DNA of 64,000 nucleotides from the NCBI RefSeq assembly GCF_000402035.1, contig NC_021288.1, positions 248,001 to 312,000 on the forward strand, written 5' to 3'. The notes below the pieces were generated by a model. That model worked only from the letters and a program-made list of their open reading frames with translations, was not told where the DNA came from and did not search any database. Both the position numbers and the translations under genes were made by a program. Below are positions 25,583 to 34,945 of the stretch, one piece after another; within the stretch, counting starts at the first letter, position 1, and each line of letters starts with the position of its first letter. This DNA comes from Caballeronia insecticola. GTDB lineage: Bacteria > Pseudomonadota > Gammaproteobacteria > Burkholderiales > Burkholderiaceae.

Positions 25583-26983
25583 CTACCGCGCGGCCCGCTC
25601 AGGCAAACGGGACAGCAACGGCCCGAGACCTTCGGCAACGGTCAAATGAGAGATCACGGCATCGCGGAGCTTCGGATACGGAAGCTGCGCGATCATCGCC
25701 GTTTGAATCGACGCCAGCACTTCTCCCGCTTCCGAGCCGATCATCGTGAAGCCGAGGATGCGGTCGTCATCCGCGCCAACGAGCACTTTCATGAAGCCCT
25801 GCTTTTCGTCCGTCGCTTCCGTGCGCAGCACATTGCTCATCGGTAGCGTCGCAACGCGCACGGCAATGCCCTCGCGCCGCGCATCGGTCTCGCTCAGTCC
25901 GACGCGTGCGAGCGGCGGATCGGTGAACAGCGTGTAGGGAATCAGCCGCTCGCCGGTGCTGCGATGTCCGCCCGCCATGTTGTCGCGCACGATCCTGAAG
26001 TCATCGACAGAAACATGCGTGAATTGCGGGCTTCCCGCGACTTCACCGATCGCCCAGACATCGCGCGCCGATGTTTGCAGCCGATCGTTCACGCGAATAT
26101 AGCCGCGCTCATCCAGTTCGATGCCGGCCTGCTCCAGGCCGATATCGGCGGTGTTCGGAATGCGCCCGGCCGCGACCAGAATGTCGCTGCCTTCCACGGT
26201 CTCCTCGCCCGAAGGCGTGCGCACGACAACGCGTATCTGCGTGCCCGAATGCCCTTCGACGCGGATCGTCTGCGCGTCCAGCACGACGTCGATCTCTTCC
26301 GCTCGAACGATGCGCAGCATCTCGTCGCCGACGTCGGCATCTTCGCGGGCCATCAGCCGCGCACCGCGCTCGATGAGCGTCACGCGGCTGCCGAAGCGCC
26401 GATACGCCTGCGCCATCTCCACACCGATATAACCGCCGCCGAGCACGATCAGATGCGCTGGCGCGCGTTCGAGATCCAGCGCGCCGATATGCGTCAGCGG
26501 GTTGGCCGCGCGCAGGCCCGGCACGTCCGGAATCGCGGCGTGCGTGCCGACGTTGACCACAACCTGATTGCCGCCAAGCGTGCGGGCGCCGCCGTCATTG
26601 AGCTGCACCTCGATGGTCTTCGGCCCGACGAAGCGCCCGACGCCCATGATCAGCTCGGCGCCGCTCGATGCATACGCCTGCACGTGAAATGCGGCTTCCC
26701 GTTCCACCATGCCGTGCTTGCGAGCACGAACCTTCGCCATATCCACGGCGACATCGCCCGTCGCTACGCCGAAATCAGCGGCATGCCGCGTCAGATGCGC
26801 GACGCGCGCGCTCCAGATTTCGTTCTTGCTGGGCAGACACGCGACGGCGGGACACGAGCCGCCCACCCACTGCCGCTCGACCACGGCGACGCGCTGCCCC
26901 GCGCGCGCCAAATGCCACGCCAGAAGCTTCCCGCCCTGCCCACTGCCGAGAATCAACTTATCGAACTGTTCGATCTGAGACAT
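25583..26983 (-). CDS. Mercuric-reductase-like flavoprotein disulfide reductase (paralogue)
   Basis: A 466-residue paralogue of the flavoprotein at 23425-24786: GSGQGGKLLAW for FAD, GGSCPAVACLPSK with the CX4C redox pair, GGGYIGVEMAQAY for NAD(P), and VISHLTVAEGL at the end, where the usual HP is HL but the His and Glu remain. It has a GGAGAAGG site before the ATG at 26983. The substrate is unknown. Gene order here is reductase, RidA, reductase, all on the minus strand, downstream of the AhpD-like gene. Confidence 0.88.
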   Translation of the reverse strand: MSQIEQFDKLILGSGQGGKLLAWHLARAGQRVAVVERQWVGGSCPAVACLPSKNEIWSARVAHLTRHAADFGVATGDVAVDMAKVRARKHGMVEREAAFHVQAYASSGAELIMGVGRFVGPKTIEVQLNDGGARTLGGNQVVVNVGTHAAIPDVPGLRAANPLTHIGALDLERAPAHLIVLGGGYIGVEMAQAYRRFGSRVTLIERGARLMAREDADVGDEMLRIVRAEEIDVVLDAQTIRVEGHSGTQIRVVVRTPSGEETVEGSDILVAAGRIPNTADIGLEQAGIELDERGYIRVNDRLQTSARDVWAIGEVAGSPQFTHVSVDDFRIVRDNMAGGHRSTGERLIPYTLFTDPPLARVGLSETDARREGIAVRVATLPMSNVLRTEATDEKQGFMKVLVGADDDRILGFTMIGSEAGEVLASIQTAMIAQLPYPKLRDAVISHLTVAEGLGPLLSRLPERAAR

Positions 26984-27050
26984 GACCTTCTCCAATCAGC
27001 TAACGGATGAATCGATATGGAGCGGACGAATCCGCTCCCGGGCGTGTGCA

Positions 27051-27590
27051 TCACTCGACGGGCGGAAAGTCGACGTCGGTGTCGTTGATGCGATTGAACG
27101 TGTTGGTGAAGATCGTCATGGCGATTGCCAGCGAAATCTCCGCGAGTTGCGTATCGCTATAGCCCGCCGCGCGAATGGCGGCGAGTGCGTCGGCGCCGAT
27201 CGTGCCGCGCGTCGTCTGCAGGGTCCGCACGAAATGGATCAGCGCGTCGCGCCTGGCGTCGCCGGTCGGCTGGCCGGCACGAATCTGCCTGAGCACTTCG
27301 GGCGACAGACCGGTCATCTTGCCCAGCATCACGTGCGCGGCGACGCAGTAGTCGCAACCCGTCTGCTCGCTGATCAGCAGCTTGATGGTTTCCAGATCCT
27401 GCTTGCTGACACTGCTGGACGCCAGCGCGCCTTCCGCGTCGAGTGCGGCGTTCAACGTCGCGGGCGCGAGATGGCCGAGCGCCGCGAACAGGTTCGGCAC
27501 GCTGCCGCCCGCGATCTTGCGAACGCGTGCGTAGACCTCGGCGGTGTCGCCGGTGGCGTGAGCGATGGCGGGAATGGCGATACGGCTCAT
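27051..27590 (-). CDS. Carboxymuconolactone decarboxylase/AhpD family protein
   Basis: A 179-residue helical protein with the AhpD-type active site CDYCVAAH (CXXC followed by His) near residue 85. AhpD-like proteins use the Cys pair in peroxide or thiol-disulfide chemistry. GAGGT precedes the ATG at 27590. It is divergent from an AraC-type gene and 67 bases upstream of the minus-strand flavoprotein gene, so peroxidase-like protein and flavoprotein disulfide reductase could form an electron chain; inference from order only. Confidence 0.87.
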   Translation of the reverse strand: MSRIAIPAIAHATGDTAEVYARVRKIAGGSVPNLFAALGHLAPATLNAALDAEGALASSSVSKQDLETIKLLISEQTGCDYCVAAHVMLGKMTGLSPEVLRQIRAGQPTGDARRDALIHFVRTLQTTRGTIGADALAAIRAAGYSDTQLAEISLAIAMTIFTNTFNRINDTDVDFPPVE

Positions 27591-27709
27591 GGTGGACCTC
27601 GTTCGGTGGTGGTTAGGAGCCTCCACTTTAGGTGGGTCGGATGAGCTTGTTGAGTCGCTAAATTATCAATATCATGCTCAAAAGTTTCATCGTGTCATTC
27701 GAGGTGAAC

Positions 27710-28681
27710 ATGTCGATGTCGATCGATTGGCTGAGCCGCCTGCTCGGCATGATGACCGTGCGCGGTCGGCTCGAGCTTCGGTGCTCATACGGCGCGCCGT
27801 GGGAAGTGATCTACGCGGATTCGGATGCGGGCGAAATGCCGTATCACATCGTGCTCGGCGGATCGGCCGTGCTGGAGACGCCCGATGGCGGCCAGCCGCA
27901 ACACCTGAGTGCCGGAGACATCGTGATGCTCGCGCACGGTTCGGCGCATACGCTTCGCGACGGCAGCGGCGCGCGGCCGAAGCCTGCGCGGCAACGCGCG
28001 GCGCTGAATCTGGTCATCAGCGAAAACAAGGGCACCGGTGAACGGCTGGACATGCTGTGCGGACGGATCATCCTGGCGCCGCCGCATGATCGCTTCGTGC
28101 GGTCGTATCTGCCTTCACGGCTCGTCGTGCGTACTTCGGCAGGCAAGGGCAGCGGACAAGGCGCGGCGCTGGAACAGTTGAATGGTCTCGTCGCGCTGAT
28201 GCGCACGGAATCGATCGCCGACAATCTCGGCGGCTACGCGATGATGAACGCGCTATCGGCGGCGTTGTTCGCGCTGGCTTTACGCGCGAGCACCGAGTCC
28301 GACGAAGCGCCCGCCGGTCTGCTGACGCTCGCGGGACATGCGCGTTTGTCGCCCGCGCTCACGGCGATCTTCAACGAGCCGGCGCGCGACTGGACGCTGC
28401 CCGAACTGGCCAGCCTATGCAGCATGTCGCGCGCGACGTTGATCCGTCAATTTCAGAGCAAGGTGGGACGCTCGCCCTTCGATCTCTTGACCAGCGTCCG
28501 CATGGCGCTCGCGGCGAACGAGCTAAAGCGGCCGGGCGTATCGACCGAAGTCGTAGCCGAGACCGTCGGCTATCAATCGGTGGCGGCCTTCAGGCGCGCG
28601 TTCACTCAGCACTTCGGCATGACGCCGGCGGACTGGCGGCGCTCGCAAGTGGAGGCGCCGCAGACCGAAGCCGCGGGCTGA
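27710..28681 (+). CDS. AraC family regulator with cupin sensor domain
   Basis: A 323-residue regulator: N-terminal cupin (PYHIVLGGSAVLETPDGG, then LSAGDIVMLAHGSAHTLRD), of the AraC cupin-6 type, and C-terminal AraC helix-turn-helix domain (WTLPELASLCSMSRATLIRQ and STEVVAETVGYQSVAAFRRA). GAGGTG stands seven bases before the ATG at 27710; the ATG at 27674 is poorer. It is divergent from the AhpD-like gene and probably controls it, as is common for this family beside oxidoreductases. Confidence 0.9.
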   Translation: MSMSIDWLSRLLGMMTVRGRLELRCSYGAPWEVIYADSDAGEMPYHIVLGGSAVLETPDGGQPQHLSAGDIVMLAHGSAHTLRDGSGARPKPARQRAALNLVISENKGTGERLDMLCGRIILAPPHDRFVRSYLPSRLVVRTSAGKGSGQGAALEQLNGLVALMRTESIADNLGGYAMMNALSAALFALALRASTESDEAPAGLLTLAGHARLSPALTAIFNEPARDWTLPELASLCSMSRATLIRQFQSKVGRSPFDLLTSVRMALAANELKRPGVSTEVVAETVGYQSVAAFRRAFTQHFGMTPADWRRSQVEAPQTEAAG

Positions 28682-28851
28682 GGTTAAACGTGCCGCGAAC
28701 GATCACGATCGTGGGCTCGGATGGTCTGCGATCGCCGCTGGATGCAGCACGCTCACTCGCGCGTTCAGGCGGAAAGCTGCATCGCGAGTTCTTCGTGCTT
28801 GATGCTTGCAATGGGTTGCAGGATCGAGCTATCGAATTGCCTCGGTTCGCG
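28682..28851. other. Intergenic stretch with nothing recognisable
   Basis: After the AraC stop there are 170 bases without a coding frame of recognisable type before the old-yellow-enzyme remnant. Together with the remnant, the gap between intact genes is about 600 bases. Confidence 0.4.
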
Positions 28852-29192
28852 TCAGCTCGCGAGGATCATCGGCAGATCGAGGTTCGCGAGCGCGCCGCGT
28901 CCGACTGTCACGATATCCGCGCCCGCTCCGAGCACCTGGGCGATACGCTCGGCGGAGTGCAGGCTTCCGTTCGCGATCAGCGATCATGTCTAAGATTGGT
29001 GTGTGCGCTCAGAAACTGGTCGAGCCGATAACCATTCGCGCCGTGAATCTCCACACCGCTGAATCCGGCGATATTCACCGCGCGCTGCGCCGCCTGCACG
29101 AAGCCCTGAATCGCGTCGTCGATTTCGGCCTCGGTCATCTGCATGGGTTCGGGATACGGACCATCGCCGTAATAGAACGACGCGGCCATCAA
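28852..29192 (-). pseudogene. Deleted old yellow enzyme gene (two fused fragments)
   Basis: Reading the minus strand from 29192, the frame gives a middle part of an old yellow enzyme (MTEAEIDDAIQGFVQAAQRA, then VEIHGANGYRLDQFLSAHTN and LRHDR) and stops at about 28977. Directly after, in another frame, the C terminus of the same family appears: LIANGSLHSAERIAQVLGAG, IVTVGRGALANLDLPMILAS, stop at 28852. The roughly 110 residues that should lie between are missing, and so is the N-terminal FMN domain, since no start or barrel beginning lies upstream. The junction sits in GATCGCTGATCGC, a short direct repeat. Clearly non-functional. Confidence 0.85.
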
Positions 29193-29280
29193 CGCTTAGC
29201 TAGGTATGATTCCACCCGCGTAAATAACTTCAAATCCACGTGTCTCACGGATCGTCGAGCCGACTCGAATCAGGATCATC

Positions 29281-29700
29281 ATGTCATCGAACGCCAAACA
29301 TAAGGCCGGGTTACCGGGTAAGCAAGATCTCGAAGCGATGTCGATCTTCCGTTACGAACTGCGAAAGTTCCTGCGCGTATCGGAGGAAATCTGCAACGCA
29401 GCCGGAATCACGACGCTTCAGTATCAGTTGCTGCTGCACGTGCGCGGCTTCCCCGAGCGACGATGGGCCACCGTAGGCGAGCTTGCAGAGCGACTACAGG
29501 CCGCGCCCAATGGCACCGCCGCTCTGGTGTCGCGTTGCGAGACGGCGGGGCTCGTCGCGCGCAAAGCCGACAAGACCGATCGACGGCAGGTGCAGGTGCA
29601 TCTGACCGCGAAAGGGGAGCGATGCCTGTTCGAACTCGCGGCCGAACACAAGGCTCACTATGGATCGTTCGGCTGGGTGTTCGGCGCAAAAGAGGAATGA
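29281..29700 (+). CDS. MarR family transcriptional regulator
   Basis: A 139-residue MarR protein: dimerisation helix, winged helix ATVGELAERLQAAPNGTAAL with wing ADKTDRRQVQVHLTAKG. The short C-terminal helix ends FGAKEE. It is divergent from the deleted old yellow enzyme gene, which was probably its target. A 16-bp inverted repeat with U-tract follows the stop by 31 bases. Confidence 0.87.
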   Translation: MSSNAKHKAGLPGKQDLEAMSIFRYELRKFLRVSEEICNAAGITTLQYQLLLHVRGFPERRWATVGELAERLQAAPNGTAALVSRCETAGLVARKADKTDRRQVQVHLTAKGERCLFELAAEHKAHYGSFGWVFGAKEE

Positions 29701-29731
29701 GCGGCGGGCTTTGAAATCCGGCTGAATCGGA

Positions 29732-29782
29732 GGCCAGAACGAAATTATGTCACAATGTGCCTTAATTTCGTTTTGGCCTTTT
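29732..29782 (+). terminator. Strong hairpin terminator after marR, abutting the ClC start codon
   Basis: Arms at 29732-29747 and 29763-29778 are complementary over 16 bp; the single DNA mismatch becomes a G-U pair in RNA. The loop is 15 bases and TTTT follows. The structure ends four bases before the ClC start codon at 29786. Confidence 0.75.
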
Positions 29783-29785
29783 CCG

Positions 29786-31093
29786 ATGCGCATTCCTGGA
29801 TTCATTAGCCGACGCACGTTTCTGCGCGGCAGGCGGCTGTGGCTGCACTACGGGGTCTTTTGGCTCGGCGCAGTCGCGACCGGACTCGTCGCGGTGTTTT
29901 ATGCGCGGCTGATCGACTTCGGATACGACACCTTTCTGCGCGCGACCGCCATCTACTGGTGGTTGCCGCTGCTGCTCACGCCGGCGATTGCCGCCCTCTG
30001 CGTCTGGCTGACGCGCCGTTTCTTTCCGGGCTCCGAAGGTAGTGGAATTCCGCAAGTCATCGCGATGCTGCACGACGGGAGAGAACTCGGCCCGCGGCTC
30101 CTGACCATCCGTATTCTCTTCGGCAAGATCGCGGTGTCGTTCCTGTCCATTCTCGGAGGGTTCACCATCGGGCGCGAGGGACCGACCATCCATGTGGGCG
30201 CGGCCCTCATGTTCAGCTTGCGCCGTTTCTATCCCGCCCGTCTGCGCAACATTCGCGGCGGCGTGGTGGAGCGTAATCTGGCGCTCGCGGGTGCGGCGGC
30301 CGGGCTCTCGGCGGCCTTCAACGCGCCGCTCGCTGGCGTGGTATTCGCCATCGAAGAACTTACGCGCAGCTTCGAGCAGCGCACAAGCGGCGTGCTGATC
30401 ACGGCGATCATCTTCGCGGGCATCGTTTCGCTTGCGCTGCAGGGCAACTACGTCTACTTCGGCACGATCGACCTCACCGGACGCTTCCCGGATTCGCTCG
30501 CGCTTGCCGTGCTCCTGCTAGGCGTGGCGACGGGAGTCGCAGGCGGGATCTTCTGCTGGCTGCTGCTGAACACGCAACGCTGGATGCCGGATCGCGTCGT
30601 GAACTGGCGCAAGTCGCATCCGGTGGGGTTCGGTGCGGCATGCGGCCTCTTCATCGCCGTTATCGGCGTCGCCGCCGGCGGTCATACGTTCGGCAGCGGT
30701 TACGCGGAAGCGCGCGGCATGCTCGAAGGAAGTTCGCAACTCGGTGCCGCCTATCCGCTGCTAAAAATGGCGTCGATGGTGGGTTCCTATCTTCCGGGCG
30801 CACCGGGCGGGCTCTTCGCGCCGTCTCTCGCGATTGGCGCGGGCATCGGCAATGCGCTTCACCTCGTCTTCGGCGGAATGCAGTTGCCGATGCTGATCGC
30901 GCTCGGCATGGTCGGGTATCTCGCCGCCGTCACGCAGAGCCCGATCACGGCATTCGTGATCGTCATCGAGATGATCAACGGGCACGCGCTCGTGCTGTCG
31001 TTGATGGCCACCGCGGTGATTTCCAGTCAGGTGTCGAAGCTGTTCGCGCCGCCGTTATACGAAGCGCTCGCGCAGAAGTACAAGTCTGCGTGA
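29786..31093 (+). CDS. ClC family chloride channel or H+/Cl- exchanger
   Basis: A 435-residue integral membrane protein with ClC signatures: GSGIPQ (85-90) and GREGPT (129-134, gating Glu131) and PGGLFAPSLAIG near 330. The FAIEELTR segment keeps the pair of Glu that includes the internal proton glutamate of CLC-ec1, so exchanger activity is possible. No CBS domains follow. I placed the start at the ATG 29786 since the upstream ATG at 29747 lies in the hairpin arm; no ribosome binding site is visible for either, so initiation is uncertain. Confidence 0.87.
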   Translation: MRIPGFISRRTFLRGRRLWLHYGVFWLGAVATGLVAVFYARLIDFGYDTFLRATAIYWWLPLLLTPAIAALCVWLTRRFFPGSEGSGIPQVIAMLHDGRELGPRLLTIRILFGKIAVSFLSILGGFTIGREGPTIHVGAALMFSLRRFYPARLRNIRGGVVERNLALAGAAAGLSAAFNAPLAGVVFAIEELTRSFEQRTSGVLITAIIFAGIVSLALQGNYVYFGTIDLTGRFPDSLALAVLLLGVATGVAGGIFCWLLLNTQRWMPDRVVNWRKSHPVGFGAACGLFIAVIGVAAGGHTFGSGYAEARGMLEGSSQLGAAYPLLKMASMVGSYLPGAPGGLFAPSLAIGAGIGNALHLVFGGMQLPMLIALGMVGYLAAVTQSPITAFVIVIEMINGHALVLSLMATAVISSQVSKLFAPPLYEALAQKYKSA

Positions 31094-31163
31094 TCGGGTC
31101 GAGCACACGAGGAAGAGCAAGGCCGGCGCCGCGTCAACGCTCGGGTCGAACAGGGGCAGAGCA

Positions 31164-31406
31164 ATGAACAAGATCGGTCACTGGATTTCGAAAGTAATCG
31201 GTACGCTACGCAGAGAGCGCCTGCTGATAGGCTTGATTGCGCTGGCCTTGATCGCGAGCGCCGGGCTCGTCGTCGAAAGCAAGCTGAAGATGGTGTATGA
31301 GAAAGACGGGTTGAAGATCTGTCTTGTTTGCTCGGACGCCAGAACCGCGCGAACGTCTGATTCGGCGCAACGCTCACCGCGTAGCACGACGCCGATGCAC
31401 GCGTAA
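31164..31406 (+). CDS. Possible small membrane protein, 80 aa
   Basis: An ATG-started frame with AGGGGC eight bases upstream. It encodes a basic N terminus, one hydrophobic segment (LLIGLIALALIASAGLVV, residues 20-37) and a polar tail with CLVC. It resembles no family I know. It follows the ClC gene by 70 bases. The tail after residue 55 has a random look, so this may be a decayed gene or a chance frame. Confidence 0.3.
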   Translation: MNKIGHWISKVIGTLRRERLLIGLIALALIASAGLVVESKLKMVYEKDGLKICLVCSDARTARTSDSAQRSPRSTTPMHA

Positions 31407-31675
31407 GCTGCATTGCGGACCTGTCCGGTCTGCACATCCATCACCGCGACCATCGCGTCGTTTCTCCTGTTTTCCTGTAGGCCTTCGTGTCCTTCGGCAC
31501 GATGCGACGCGCTAACGCCGCGCGGGATCTTCATCGCGATTCGCGATGGTGCCGTTCCAAAAGACCACGAACGAGCCGTCTCGTTTGGTACATGATGCTT
31601 GCAAACCACAGCCGATTGCGAGAGCGTGTACCCGCGCTCACCGCCATCGACAGACTGACGGAGCGAGACGAAGCA
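31407..31675. other. Leader region before the leuC-like operon, nothing assigned
   Basis: About 270 bases (580 counted from the ClC stop). A minus-strand frame reading MVAVMDVQTGQVRNAAYAC is open here but matches nothing I recognise and lacks a ribosome site. The promoter of the 31.7-41.3 kb operon should lie in this stretch. Confidence 0.35.
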
Positions 31676-33106
31676 ATGCAATCTGACCACGCGCAGGATG
31701 GTCCGCGGACGCTTTACGACAAGATCTGGGACAGTCATCGCGTCATGTCGCGCGAGGATGGACAGGACTTGCTGTTCATCGACCGGCATTTCATTCACGA
31801 CGTCACCGCGCAATCGTTCGACCTGATGCGCCAGCGCGGGCTCAAGCCTCGTTCCCCCGAGCGCATCTTCGGCACGGCGGACCATTACGTGGCGAGCGCG
31901 GCAAACGACATCGCAGCCGTAGCCGATCCCGAGCGGCGCGCCATGATCGAAGCGCTGCAACATGACACCGCCGAGTCGCGCATCACCTTGTTCGGCATGG
32001 ACGATCCGCGACGCGGCATCGTGCATGTGGTCGGACCCGAACAGGGGTTGAGCCTGCCCGGCATGACCGTCGTCTGCGCCGACAGCCACACTTCGACGCA
32101 CGGCGCTCTCGGCGCACTGGCATTCGGCATCGGCGCGACCGAAGTGGTTCACGTCTTGGCCACGCAGTGTCTGTGGCAGCGCAAGTCGAAAAACATGCGC
32201 ATCGTTCTCGATGGAACGCCCGGTCCGGGCGTCACCGCGAAAGACCTGATTCTCGCCGTGATCGCGCGGATAGGCGTGGCGGGCGCTGCGGGCCACGTGA
32301 TCGAATATGCCGGTTCCGCGATCGCCGGTCTGTCGATGGAAGGCCGCTTGACGCTGTGCAACATGACGATCGAAGCGGGCGCTCGCGCGGGCATGATCGC
32401 GCCGGACGACACCACGTTCGCCTATCTCGCGGGGCGTCCCTACGCGGGCGAGGGCGAACAATGGGACCGCGCGATGACGCGTTGGCGCGCCTTGTTCACC
32501 GACCCGGGCGCGACGTTCGATAAGGAGATCCGCATCGACGTAGCCGAAATCGCGCCGATGGTGACGTGGGGCACGACGCCGGAATACGCCTGCAGCATCG
32601 ACCGCCGCGTGCCCGATCCCGCCATGCAGCCCGATCCCGATCTGCGCGCCGCGATGTCGCGTGCGCTCGACTACATGGGACTCTCCGCGGACGAAGCGCT
32701 TGAAGGCGTGGCGATCGACCGGGTATTCATCGGCTCCTGCACCAACGGGCGTATCGAGGACATGCGCAGCGCGGCCGAAGTGGCGCGCGGCCGCCATGTC
32801 GCGGCGGGCGTCGAGGCGTGGGTGGTGCCCGGCTCGCAGCAGGTGCGCAAGCAGGCCGAAAACGAAGGGCTGGACCGCGTGTTCATGGACGCCGGTTTTC
32901 AGTGGCGCTTTCCCGGCTGTTCGATGTGCCTCGCCACCAACGGCGATATCGCCGCGCCCGGCCAACGCTGCGCCTCCACGTCGAACCGTAATTTCGTCGG
33001 CCGTCAGGGCCCCGGCGTGCGCACGCACCTGATGAGTCCGGCGATGGCCGCCGCGGCTGCGGTCACCGGCCGCCTGACCGACGTGCGCCGCCTGCTGAGA
33101 ACCTGA
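31676..33106 (+). CDS. leuC: LeuC-type aconitase-family hydro-lyase, large subunit
   Basis: A 476-residue 3-isopropylmalate dehydratase large-subunit homologue: [11 protein letters not shown] start, [20 protein letters not shown] substrate loop, and the three 4Fe-4S cysteines in [13 protein letters not shown] and PGCSMC. It pairs with LeuD at the next gene to isomerise a 2-hydroxy acid through dehydration and rehydration. The start at 31676 follows GGAGCGA; the longer frame to 31487 adds an unrelated N terminus. No leuA lies near, and the rest of the operon is catabolic in type, so leucine synthesis is unlikely as its only role. Alternatives include citraconate or dimethylmaleate hydratase-like activity. 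Confidence 0.87.
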   Translation: MQSDHAQDGPRTLYDKIWDSHRVMSREDGQDLLFIDRHFIHDVTAQSFDLMRQRGLKPRSPERIFGTADHYVASAANDIAAVADPERRAMIEALQHDTAESRITLFGMDDPRRGIVHVVGPEQGLSLPGMTVVCADSHTSTHGALGALAFGIGATEVVHVLATQCLWQRKSKNMRIVLDGTPGPGVTAKDLILAVIARIGVAGAAGHVIEYAGSAIAGLSMEGRLTLCNMTIEAGARAGMIAPDDTTFAYLAGRPYAGEGEQWDRAMTRWRALFTDPGATFDKEIRIDVAEIAPMVTWGTTPEYACSIDRRVPDPAMQPDPDLRAAMSRALDYMGLSADEALEGVAIDRVFIGSCTNGRIEDMRSAAEVARGRHVAAGVEAWVVPGSQQVRKQAENEGLDRVFMDAGFQWRFPGCSMCLATNGDIAAPGQRCASTSNRNFVGRQGPGVRTHLMSPAMAAAAAVTGRLTDVRRLLRT

Positions 33107-33121
33107 TACGAGGAGCCTGAG

Positions 33122-33718
33122 ATGGAAAGCCTGACGCATCTCGATTCAGTCGCGGCGCCGATCGTCGCCATCAACTGCGATACCGACCAGATCCTGCCGG
33201 CGCGCTACCTGCAAAAGCCTCGCTCCGACGACTTCGGCCAGTTTCTGTTTCGCGCGCTGCGCTTCGGACCAGAAGGCGCGGAGCGGCCGGACTTCGTGCT
33301 CAACCGGACGCCTTATCGCGAGTCGCGCATCGTCGTCGCCAACCATAACTTCGGTTGCGGTTCCTCGCGCGAGCATGCGGTCTGGGCGCTGTACGACTAC
33401 GGTTTCCGTGCGGCCATCGCTCCGAGTTTCGGCGACATCTTTTTCATCAACTGCCTGAAGAACGGATTGCTGCCGATCGTGTTGCCCGAGGCCGTGGTCC
33501 TGCCGCTGCTGGAGACGCTGTCGGCCCGTCCCGGCAGCCGTATCGCCATTGACTTGCCCGCACAGACCGTGACCTTGCCCGACGGTTCCTCTCATGCCTT
33601 CGACATGGAGCCCTTCGCGAAAGACTGTCTGATGCGCGGCATGGACGAGATCGACTACACGCTGTCGCATCGAGACCGCATCGATGCATTCGAGCGCAAT
33701 CGTGTGGATGCCTTTTGA
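33122..33718 (+). CDS. leuD: LeuD-type aconitase-family hydro-lyase, small subunit
   Basis: A 198-residue swivel-domain subunit. CDTDQILPARYLQKP near the N terminus and NFGCGSSREHAVWAL near residue 80 are standard LeuD motifs, the second holding the Ser that contacts the substrate carboxylate. It is 15 bases after the large subunit and has a GAGGAG-type site, so the subunits are co-translated. Length is normal for a long-type LeuD (about 200). Confidence 0.9.
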   Translation: MESLTHLDSVAAPIVAINCDTDQILPARYLQKPRSDDFGQFLFRALRFGPEGAERPDFVLNRTPYRESRIVVANHNFGCGSSREHAVWALYDYGFRAAIAPSFGDIFFINCLKNGLLPIVLPEAVVLPLLETLSARPGSRIAIDLPAQTVTLPDGSSHAFDMEPFAKDCLMRGMDEIDYTLSHRDRIDAFERNRVDAF

Positions 33719-33757
33719 CGACGCGCGCTTCCTGAAAACGACCAAGGAGAAGGACAG

Positions 33758-34828
33758 ATGAAGATTGCAGTCATGCCCGGTGATGGTATCGGTCCCGAAG
33801 TGGTGGCGCAGGCGCTCAAGGTGCTGCAAGTCGTGGCGCCTCATGCCGAGACGAAGGAGGCCGACATCGGCGAGGCCGGCATTCGGGCGCATGGCGTGCC
33901 GCTGCCCGAGCCCACGCTCGAACTGGCGCGCAAGGCCGATGCCATTTTGTTCGGCGCGGTAGGCGTGGCCGATGAAGCCGCGATTCCCCGCGATCAACGT
34001 CCCGGAACCGGCTTGCTGCAATTGCGCGAAGCGTTGACGCTCTACGCCAACTTTCGCCCGGCCTATATGTTTCCGGAGCTGATCGGCGCGTCGACTCTGC
34101 GGCCCGAAGTGGTCGACGGGCTGGATATCGTGATCGTGCGCGAGTTGAACGGCGACGCCTATTTCGGCCAGCCGCGCGGCTTCGAAACGAATCAGGCGGG
34201 CGAGCGCGTGGGCTTCAACACCATGCGTTATGCCGAATCCGAAGTCGAGCGGGTCGCGCATGCCGCGTTCCGGGCCGCGCGCCGCCGTCATCGCAAGCTG
34301 TGCTCGGTGGACAAGGCCAATGTGCTGGAGGCGAGCCAGTTGTGGCGCGAAGTGGTCACACGCGTCGGGCAGGATTACCCCGATGTCGAACTGAGCCATC
34401 TCTTTGTGGACGCCGCCGCGATGATGCTGATGCGCCGGCCCAAGCAGTTCGATGTGATCGTCACCGGAAACCTGTTCGGCGATATTCTCTCCGACGCCGC
34501 CGCCATGCTGACCGGTTCGATCGGCATGCTGCCCTCGGCCTCGCTGGGCTACGACCGCAAGGGGCTGTACGAACCGGTGCACGGCTCGGCGCCGGATATC
34601 GCCGGACAGGACGTGGCCAATCCGCTCGCCGCCATCCTCTCGCTCGCGATGATGTTGCGCGAGAGCTTCGAGATGGAGGACGCCGCGAGCCGCGTCGAAC
34701 GCGCTGTACGGGCGGTGCTGGCGGCAGGCTACCGCACCGCCGACATCCGTCAGGAGGGCACGCAAGGCTTAGGCACCCGTGACATGGGCGATGCGGTCGT
34801 GGAGGCGTTGCACAAGCAGGCGGCCTGA
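33758..34828 (+). CDS. leuB: LeuB-type beta-decarboxylating dehydrogenase
   Basis: A 356-residue member of the isopropylmalate/isocitrate/tartrate dehydrogenase family: PGDGIGPEV, the double-Arg helix [17 protein letters not shown], Lys in [11 protein letters not shown], the metal-site Asp in [12 protein letters not shown], and [12 protein letters not shown]. It oxidises the 2-hydroxy group and removes the 3-carboxylate. The loop that carries the catalytic Tyr reads [10 protein letters not shown], where leucine-pathway LeuB has RELTGGIYFG, a hint that the substrate differs. It follows leuD by 39 bases. Confidence 0.87.
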   Translation: MKIAVMPGDGIGPEVVAQALKVLQVVAPHAETKEADIGEAGIRAHGVPLPEPTLELARKADAILFGAVGVADEAAIPRDQRPGTGLLQLREALTLYANFRPAYMFPELIGASTLRPEVVDGLDIVIVRELNGDAYFGQPRGFETNQAGERVGFNTMRYAESEVERVAHAAFRAARRRHRKLCSVDKANVLEASQLWREVVTRVGQDYPDVELSHLFVDAAAMMLMRRPKQFDVIVTGNLFGDILSDAAAMLTGSIGMLPSASLGYDRKGLYEPVHGSAPDIAGQDVANPLAAILSLAMMLRESFEMEDAASRVERAVRAVLAAGYRTADIRQEGTQGLGTRDMGDAVVEALHKQAA

Positions 34829-34945
34829 TCGGGATCGCGTCGGGCGGACCGGAGCCGGCGTCCGCGCAGGCAGAGAAGCGCGACATCCGGTCGTCCACTG
34901 GCAGTTCGTCGTACCAGAATATCCCTAGAAAGGGAGGAGACAATC

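Noticed and set aside
23425..26983. Mercury resistance (mer) operon
   Set aside because: The two reductases lack the C-terminal Cys pair and no merR, merT or merP lies nearby.
31370..31480. Minus-strand peptide MVAVMDVQTGQVRNAAYAC as a gene fragment
   Set aside because: Reads like protein but matches no family I know, has no ribosome site and overlaps another weak frame; insufficient support.
31178..33139. 653-residue minus-strand open frame
   Set aside because: Antisense to leuC; composition typical of a shadow frame, with no recognisable domain.
33146..34765. 539-residue minus-strand open frame
   Set aside because: Antisense to leuD and leuB, low-complexity Arg/Ala/His translation.
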